Positions 22,539-27,554 of a stretch of DNA of 27,554 bases are shown here, piece after piece (the first letter of the stretch is position 1; every line of letters begins with the position of its first letter). The position numbers and the translations under genes are program-made. The notes below the pieces were generated by a model, which saw nothing but the letters and a program-made list of their open reading frames with translations, was not told the origin of the DNA and ran no database searches. This DNA is from a virus. The DNA lies in IMG/VR virus record IMGVR_UViG_3300034523_000046, positions 1 to 27,554 of that record. One strand, 5' to 3'.

Positions 22539-22597
22539 ACACACGGTTAAGCCGATGAAAGCCCGGATAACTGCCCGTGCCCGTGTGTTTCTCCTAC
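22531..22597 (+). ncRNA. Long 5' leader stem-loop before scaffold gene
   Basis: GTAG-AGAGACACACGG (22531-22546) pairs with CCGTGTGTTTCTC-CTAC (22581-22597) with one bulge, bringing the predicted RNA 5' end close to the scaffold ribosome site (22609). The 34-nt loop region contains further GC-rich words. Confidence 0.65.
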
Positions 22598-22618
22598 CAC
22601 TCAACAACGGAGAACCTA

Positions 22619-23485
22619 ATGACTGATATTTATGCCGAGTTCGGTGTGAACAACGCCGTTATGACCTCTGCGGATCAAGCTGAACACGAACAGAACATGT
22701 TGTCGCTGAACGTGGATGCCCGCGATGGTGACGATGCAATCAACCTCGTCGAGCCAGAAGACGCTCCCGAGGAAGGCGGCGAGCAACCCCAGGATGCCGA
22801 TGAGCCTACCGATGGCGGCGAAGGGGAGTCCACCGAGGAATCCGGTGGTGAACCGGAGGAGGGCTTCGAGCTGCTCCCCGAGGCACCAGACGACCTCAAA
22901 GAGGCCAGCGCGGCCATCTCAGCGTATGCGGACGGATTCACTGCGCTCCGAGACCAAGCGATCAAGAACGGCCTGACTGAGGAGATCGCAGCGCGTATCG
23001 AAGCCGAGTACGAGGAGGGTGGCATCTCTGAGGCTTCCTACAAGGCCCTCGAAAAGGCAGGTTACTCCCGGCAGTTCGTAGACAGCTACATCCGTGGTCA
23101 AGAGTCCATCGCGGACCAGTTCGTTGCCAAGGTGGTCGAGTACGCAGGCGGCAAGGATCGCTTCGACAAGATCATCAAGCACATGCAGACCACAAGCCCA
23201 GAGTCCACTGAGTCTCTCTTCGAGGCCATCGAGCGCCAGGACCTGAAGGCGATCCGCACGATCATCAACCTGGGCGTCCAGAGCCACACCAAGAAGTTCG
23301 GCAAAGCCCCGGCCCGTAGCCTAACCAAGGCTGCGCCTGCTGCTCCTGCCAAGCGCTCGGCTCCAGTGGCTGAAGGCTACGCCTCTCGCCAGGAAATGAT
23401 CCGTGACATGAGCAAAAGCGAGTACCGATTAGACCCGGCTTTCCGAGCCAAGGTCGAAGCGCGAGTCGCCGCAAGCACCTTCTGA
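22619..23485 (+). CDS. 9: Capsid assembly scaffold protein (gp9)
   Basis: The scaffold directs prohead assembly and leaves before maturation. The protein has 288 residues (T7 307) and starts MTDIYAEFGVNNAVM. It is very acidic in the first 100 residues (EDAPEEGGEQPQDADEPTDG), helical in the middle and basic at the C-terminus (KKFGKAPARSLTKAAPAAPA, then YASRQEMIRDM), the usual order for T7-like scaffolds whose C-terminus binds the capsid protein. I choose ATG 22619 after GGAG (22609-22612), not an upstream open codon inside the leader hairpin. It lies between portal and capsid as in T7. Confidence 0.92.
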   Translation: MTDIYAEFGVNNAVMTSADQAEHEQNMLSLNVDARDGDDAINLVEPEDAPEEGGEQPQDADEPTDGGEGESTEESGGEPEEGFELLPEAPDDLKEASAAISAYADGFTALRDQAIKNGLTEEIAARIEAEYEEGGISEASYKALEKAGYSRQFVDSYIRGQESIADQFVAKVVEYAGGKDRFDKIIKHMQTTSPESTESLFEAIERQDLKAIRTIINLGVQSHTKKFGKAPARSLTKAAPAAPAKRSAPVAEGYASRQEMIRDMSKSEYRLDPAFRAKVEARVAASTF

Positions 23486-23493
23486 CACCGATT

Positions 23494-23516
23494 TAAAAAC
23501 CCTCACTTTAAGGGAC
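23494..23516 (+). promoter_or_regulatory. Phage promoter 7 (before capsid)
   Basis: The core TAAAAACCCTCACT is followed by TTAAG, with +1 at A 23511. It corresponds to T7 phi10, the strong promoter of the major capsid gene. Confidence 0.92.
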
Positions 23517-23556
23517 ACAGAGGCCTCCAGGTAAACCCTGGGGCTTGTCTGTGCCC
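23512..23556 (+). ncRNA. 5' leader hairpin before capsid gene
   Basis: GGGACACAGA (23512-23521) pairs with TCTGTGCCC (23548-23556) with one bulged A, and an inner CCAGG (23527-23531) pairs with CCTGG (23537-23541). The stem starts at the second nucleotide of the predicted transcript. Confidence 0.65.
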
Positions 23557-23609
23557 GCTCGAAAAGGAAGGCCCTGGGATGGGGCCGTGGAAATTACAAG
23601 GAGTTCTCA

Positions 23610-24635
23610 ATGGCAACTATGAAAGGTCAACAAGTCGGTAAGAACCAAGGGAAAGGCTCTGCCGATTCTGATGCGTTGGCTCTGTTCCTGAAGGTCTTCG
23701 GTGGCGAGGTGCTGACTGCATTCGCTCGCCGCTCGGTGACCATGGACAAGCATATGGTCCGCACCATCCAGAACGGTAAGTCCGCACAGTTCCCTGTGAT
23801 GGGCCGTACCGGTGCCGCTTACCTGAAACCAGGTGAGTCCCTGGACGACAAACGTGGCGAGATCAAGCACACCGAGAAGGTCATCACCATTGACGGCCTG
23901 CTGACCTCGGACGTTCTGATCTTCGACATTGAAGACGCTATGAACCACTACGACGTGCGTTCCGAATACTCGGCGCAACTCGGTGAGGCTCTGGCGATTG
24001 CGGCTGACGGCGCTGTGCTGGCCGAGATGGCTGCTCTGTGCAACCTGCCAGCCGGTGCCGATGAGACCATCGCTGGTCTGGGCAAGGCGACCGTCCTGCA
24101 AGTTGGCGACAAGGCTGCCTTGAACGCTGACGCAGAGGCCATGGGTAAGGCGATCCTGAAGGGTCTGACCATTGCCCGTGCTCGCCTGACCGCTAACTAC
24201 GTTCCTTCCTCGGACCGTAAGTTCTACACCACGCCAGATAACTACTCGGCAATCCTGGCGGCCCTGATGCCGAACTCGGCCAACTACTCGGCTCTGATCG
24301 ACCCAGAGACCGGCAGCATCCGCAATGTGATGGGCTTCGAGGTCATCGAGGTTCCTCACCTGACCGTGGGTGGTGCTGGTGACGATCAAGCCGGTACTAA
24401 CAAGAAGCACGCCTTCCCAGCCACTGCAACCTCGACCGCCAAGGTGGCCCTGGACTCCGTTGTGGGTCTGTTCAATCACCGCTCGGCTGTCGGTACGGTC
24501 AAGCTGAAGGATATGGCCCTGGAACGTGCTCGCCGTGCCGAGTACCAAGCCGACCAGATCATCGGCAAGTACGCGATGGGCCACGGTGGCCTGCGCCCTG
24601 AAGCAGCAGGTGCCCTGATCTTCAACGTGGCTTAA
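23610..24635 (+). CDS. 10A: Major capsid protein (gp10A)
   Basis: This HK97-fold shell protein has 341 residues (T7 gp10A 345). It begins [20 protein letters not shown], close to the T7 start, and contains the family segments [38 protein letters not shown] and the later [18 protein letters not shown], with a C-terminal domain ending [14 protein letters not shown] lies about 8 nt before ATG 23610. The T7 gene makes a minor form 10B by frameshifting near the end; I see no slippery heptamer here. Promoter 7 and its hairpin drive it, and a terminator follows 15 nt after the stop. Confidence 0.97.
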   Translation: MATMKGQQVGKNQGKGSADSDALALFLKVFGGEVLTAFARRSVTMDKHMVRTIQNGKSAQFPVMGRTGAAYLKPGESLDDKRGEIKHTEKVITIDGLLTSDVLIFDIEDAMNHYDVRSEYSAQLGEALAIAADGAVLAEMAALCNLPAGADETIAGLGKATVLQVGDKAALNADAEAMGKAILKGLTIARARLTANYVPSSDRKFYTTPDNYSAILAALMPNSANYSALIDPETGSIRNVMGFEVIEVPHLTVGGAGDDQAGTNKKHAFPATATSTAKVALDSVVGLFNHRSAVGTVKLKDMALERARRAEYQADQIIGKYAMGHGGLRPEAAGALIFNVA

Positions 24636-24649
24636 CGGCCCGCTCCCCG

Positions 24650-24689
24650 AACCCCTTTGAGTCCGCAATGGCTCTTAGGGGTTTTTTTT
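24650..24689 (+). terminator. Terminator after capsid gene (T-phi-like)
   Basis: AACCCCT (24650-24656) pairs with AGGGGTT (24677-24683), with an inner helix GAGTC (24659-24663) to GGCTC (24670-24674), then eight T at 24682-24689. T7 has its phage polymerase terminator T-phi at the same place, between genes 10 and 11, with a similar AACCCC/GGGGTT stem. Confidence 0.88.
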
Positions 24690-24715
24690 ATCTTTGGAAA
24701 ACACAAGGAGAACTT

Positions 24716-25309
24716 ATGGCTCGCAGCTTTGAGTCAAACCTTGAGACTTCTGATGAGCTGGCAGCAGTCAACGACATGCTTGCGTCCATTGGGGAAAGCC
24801 CAGTGAACACCCTGGAGGGCAGTGCTAACGCGGACGTCGCGAACTGCCGTCGAATCCTCAACGGGGTCAACATGGAGGTCCAATCCCGTGGCTGGACTTT
24901 CAATATCGAAGAGGACGCCACGCTAACGCCCGATGCGTTCTCGAAACTCATCAACTGGATGCCCGACTACCTCTCAGTGAAGGCCCAGGATGGCACAAGT
25001 GTGTACGTCAATCGGGCTGGCTATGTGTACGACCGCACAGCTAAGACAGACCAGTTCACGTCGAGTATTACGGTCAATCTGATCCGCCTGAAGTCCTTCG
25101 ATGAGATGCCTGTGCAGTTCCGCACTTACATCGTCGCCAGGGCAGCTCGGCGGTTCAACATCCGGTTCTTCGGGGCCGCTGAGATCGAGGCCTCGCTCCA
25201 GGTAGAGGAGCAGGAGGCTTGGCAGGCAGTCCAGGAATTCGAGCTGGACTATGGCGACTTCAACATGCTGGACGGTGACGCCTGGGTCGCTGGCCGCCTG
25301 ACACGGTAG
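24716..25309 (+). CDS. 11: Tail tubular protein A (gp11)
   Basis: gp11 forms the adaptor ring between portal and tail nozzle. The protein has 197 residues (T7 196). Family features include the start [21 protein letters not shown], the segment [32 protein letters not shown] and the late [21 protein letters not shown] choose ATG 24716, 5 nt after AAGGAG. The open frame reaches back through the terminator, which has no supporting ribosome site. It ends 9 nt before gp12, whose ribosome site GGAGG follows the stop. Confidence 0.95.
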   Translation: MARSFESNLETSDELAAVNDMLASIGESPVNTLEGSANADVANCRRILNGVNMEVQSRGWTFNIEEDATLTPDAFSKLINWMPDYLSVKAQDGTSVYVNRAGYVYDRTAKTDQFTSSITVNLIRLKSFDEMPVQFRTYIVARAARRFNIRFFGAAEIEASLQVEEQEAWQAVQEFELDYGDFNMLDGDAWVAGRLTR

Positions 25310-25318
25310 GAGGTCCTC

Positions 25319-27554
25319 ATGAGCCTCGTATCGCAATCGGTCAAGAACCTTAAAGGCGGCGTCAGTCAGCAACCGGAAATCCTACGATTCCCCAACCAAG
25401 GCTCTATCCAGATCAATGGGTGGTCTTCAGAAGCCGAAGGGCTCCAGAAACGGCCTCCATCCCGGTTCATTAAGTACCTTGGGCCAGACACCATGTGGGC
25501 AGGCAAGCCTGCTGTGCATCTCGTTAACCGGGACCGTGCGGAACAATATCTCGTGGTGTTCACGGGGAGTGGTATTGACGTCAGAGACCTCTCAGGTAAT
25601 GCCTATCCGGTCAGGGGTTACAACGGGTATGCCAACTGCGCGAACCCGCGTGACGACCTGCGGATGGTGACGGTTGCCGACTACACGTTCGTGGTGAATC
25701 GGAACCGGCAGGTGACCCTTGCGGGAGCCCTGACGCAGCCTGGGTATCCACGCCTGGAGTCCAGGGCAATCATCAACGTTCGTGGTGGTCAATACGGGCG
25801 AACCCTTAAGGTCGCAATAAATACGTCAATCGACGGTGCCCAGGCAGTCGTTGCGCTCCCTGATGGCTCGGTCGCTTCGCACGTTAACGAAACGGACGCC
25901 CAGGTCATTGCCAACAAGATTAGGGACCAGTTGAACTCCAAACTGGGCTCTGCTGGATGGTCCGCACAGTCCGGCCCTGGGTGGGTGGTCATCAATGCCC
26001 CGGCCAACGACAGTATCCGTTCAATTGCCACGGCGGACGGCTATGCGAACCAGTTGATAAACGCTTTCGTCTATCAGGTGCAGTCCTTCTCGAAGCTGCC
26101 CAGCCAGTGCGTGGATGGCTATCTCGTGGAGATCACGGGGGAAGCGTCCAGGACTGGGGACAACTACTGGGTTCGCTATGACGCCTCTGGGGCAGTCTGG
26201 AGGGAAACCGTAAAGCCAGGGATCGTTGCAGGGCTTGATCCTCTCAGCATGCCGCATGCGCTTATCCGAGCCGCTGATGGTCAGTTCGACTTCGCACCGC
26301 TTTCCTGGGGCACGCGGGCGGCTGGTGACGATAAGACAAACCCGATGCCCAGCTTCACGGACGCCACGATCAACGATGTGTTCTTCTTCCGAAACCGCTT
26401 AGGGTTCCTCTCGGGTGAGAACGTGGTGATGAGCCGAACGTCCAAATACTTCGACTTCTTCCCGGCTTCTGTAGCGGAACTCAGCGACGATGACCCTATC
26501 GACGTTGCGATCAGCCACAACCGCGTGTCCATCCTCAAGTACGCTGTGCCGTTCTCCGAGCAGCTCCTGCTTTGGAGTGACCAAGCTCAGTTCGTGTTGA
26601 GTAGCTCCGGCGTCCTCTCACCGAAGAACATCCAGTTGGACCTCACCACTGAGTTCGATGTGAGCGACAACGCTCGACCTTTCGGCATTGGCCGTGGGGT
26701 CTACTTTGTGAGCCCTCGGGCATCCTACAGCTCCATCAAGCGGTACTACGCGGTCCAGGACGTTAGCGATGTGAAGTCCGCTGAGGACATATCGGCCCAC
26801 GTTCCGAGCTATGTGCCGAACACCGTGTTCGCCCTTCACGGCTCAGGTACGGAGAACTTCCTGACCGTTCTGAGTGACAGTGCCAAAAACTGCGTCTTTA
26901 TCTACAAGTTCCTCTACCTGGATGAGCGTGTTGCCCAGCAGTCCTGGAGTCACTGGGATATGGGCGATGGGGTCGAGGTACTGAGCGCCGTGTGCATTGG
27001 GTCGTTCATGTGGATGGTGCTTCGCCGCCCTGGCGGGATCACCTTGGAGCGCGTCCAGTTCACCAAGGGCACCCTGGACTACAGCAATGAGCCATGGCGT
27101 GCCTACATGGACATGAAGGTCCAAGTGAAGCCGACCCTGTTCAACGATGACGAGTATGTGACCAGGATAGACCTGCGGAAAATCTACGGGTTTGCACCTG
27201 GGGAAGGGGACTTTTGGACCCTTTCAGAGGACGGAGTGTTCCGCCTCCACGAGATGCCAGCTGGTGGATGGGCCACGGACCCTTTCCTGAAGATTGACGG
27301 CAACGTGACCTCGAAGTTTGTCGTGGTTGGACGGGCCTACGAGTTCACCTACGGGTTCTCCAAGTTCCTCATCAAGCAGACCGCCGATGACGGGTCGTCA
27401 AGCACCGAAGACATCGGACGGCTACAGCTCAGACGCGCCTGGGTGAACTACGAGGACTCAGGGTCCTTCCAGATCGTGGTGGATAACGGCTCGGTCCAGT
27501 TTAGCTACGACATGGCGGGTGGTCGCCTCGGTTCCTCGGTGTCCGTGGGCGAAC
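25319..27554 (+). CDS. 12: Tail tubular protein B, nozzle (gp12), partial
   Basis: gp12 forms the hexameric tail nozzle below gp11. ATG 25319 follows TAGGAGG at 25307-25313. The start MSLVSQSVKNLKGGVSQQPE, then NGWSSEAEGLQKRPPSRF, is close to T7 MALISQSIKNLKGGISQQPD, and ANPRDDLRMVTVADYTFVVN follows as in T7. The frame runs open for 745 codons to the window end. T7 gp12 has 794 residues, so about 50 residues are probably missing on the right. It is cut by the window edge, not broken. Confidence 0.95.
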   Translation, partial: MSLVSQSVKNLKGGVSQQPEILRFPNQGSIQINGWSSEAEGLQKRPPSRFIKYLGPDTMWAGKPAVHLVNRDRAEQYLVVFTGSGIDVRDLSGNAYPVRGYNGYANCANPRDDLRMVTVADYTFVVNRNRQVTLAGALTQPGYPRLESRAIINVRGGQYGRTLKVAINTSIDGAQAVVALPDGSVASHVNETDAQVIANKIRDQLNSKLGSAGWSAQSGPGWVVINAPANDSIRSIATADGYANQLINAFVYQVQSFSKLPSQCVDGYLVEITGEASRTGDNYWVRYDASGAVWRETVKPGIVAGLDPLSMPHALIRAADGQFDFAPLSWGTRAAGDDKTNPMPSFTDATINDVFFFRNRLGFLSGENVVMSRTSKYFDFFPASVAELSDDDPIDVAISHNRVSILKYAVPFSEQLLLWSDQAQFVLSSSGVLSPKNIQLDLTTEFDVSDNARPFGIGRGVYFVSPRASYSSIKRYYAVQDVSDVKSAEDISAHVPSYVPNTVFALHGSGTENFLTVLSDSAKNCVFIYKFLYLDERVAQQSWSHWDMGDGVEVLSAVCIGSFMWMVLRRPGGITLERVQFTKGTLDYSNEPWRAYMDMKVQVKPTLFNDDEYVTRIDLRKIYGFAPGEGDFWTLSEDGVFRLHEMPAGGWATDPFLKIDGNVTSKFVVVGRAYEFTYGFSKFLIKQTADDGSSSTEDIGRLQLRRAWVNYEDSGSFQIVVDNGSVQFSYDMAGGRLGSSVSVGE

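Noticed and set aside
23607-24668. 353-codon minus-strand frame opposite the capsid gene
   Set aside because: Same explanation: the shadow of a highly biased, highly expressed gene, with no supported start.
24602-24720. Frameshift product of the capsid gene (T7 10B-like)
   Set aside because: The -1 frame is open from about 24602 into gp11, but no slippery heptamer is seen and the path crosses the terminator. The +1 frame stops at 24658-24660. There is no positive evidence.

Overview
The window is the left two thirds of a T7-like lytic podophage genome (Autographiviridae/Studiervirinae type). I see a single-subunit RNA polymerase with early placement, then ligase, a gp2-like host RNA polymerase inhibitor, gp2.5 SSB, endonuclease I, amidase/lysozyme, primase-helicase, T7-type DNA polymerase, gp5.5/gp5.7, exonuclease, gp6.5/6.7/7/7.3, portal, scaffold, capsid, gp11 and a gp12 cut by the window end, all in T7 order. 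Seven phage promoters share the core TAAAAACCCTCACT, which I recall as the core of the Pseudomonas putida phage gh-1 promoter. Together with the high GC this suggests a Pseudomonas phage related to gh-1. The host is inferred, not proven.

Layout. 1-1443: gene-free left end with repeats (TTCTAACAG/C, CTAAGG/ATAAGG, a 12-bp triplicate, a 12-bp perfect inverted repeat), two sigma70-like promoters each followed by a boxA-like GCTCTTTAACAAC, and a large hairpin. 1444-2881: host-transcribed early genes, three small unknowns preceded by AACGC-type repeats, then an ArdA antirestriction protein with an inserted four-cysteine module, closed by a terminator. 2988-5526: accessory block with a coiled-coil protein, a 2-oxoglutarate/Fe(II) oxygenase, a probable minus-strand small gene, a small unknown and a Bro-N protein. 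5541-5678: two phage promoters with hairpin leaders directly before the RNA polymerase gene. 5732-9803: RNA polymerase, gp1.1, ligase and a small membrane protein, ended by a terminator in the place of T7 TE. 9907-19558: class II DNA metabolism and host takeover genes. 19562-27554: virion genes, with a T-phi-like terminator between capsid and gp11.

How it works together. Host RNA polymerase would read from the left promoters through the early genes into gene 1. The phage polymerase would then fire from promoters in front of its own gene and from five further sites, while gp2 shuts down host transcription. ArdA sits where T7 carries Ocr. gp5.5 and gp5.7 homologues probably counter host nucleoid silencing and stress sigma transcription. 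Endonuclease I, exonuclease, the dNMP kinase and the polymerase/primase-helicase/SSB/ligase set recycle host DNA and replicate the phage.

The most unusual points are: all seven phage promoters place A then G at the expected +1/+2; the polymerase gene sits behind its own promoters; a terminator lies between the host promoters and the polymerase gene while boxA-like sites lie in the leader; ArdA carries a Cys4 insertion; and there is one minus-strand gene candidate. No tRNA, CRISPR array, integrase or insertion sequence was seen.
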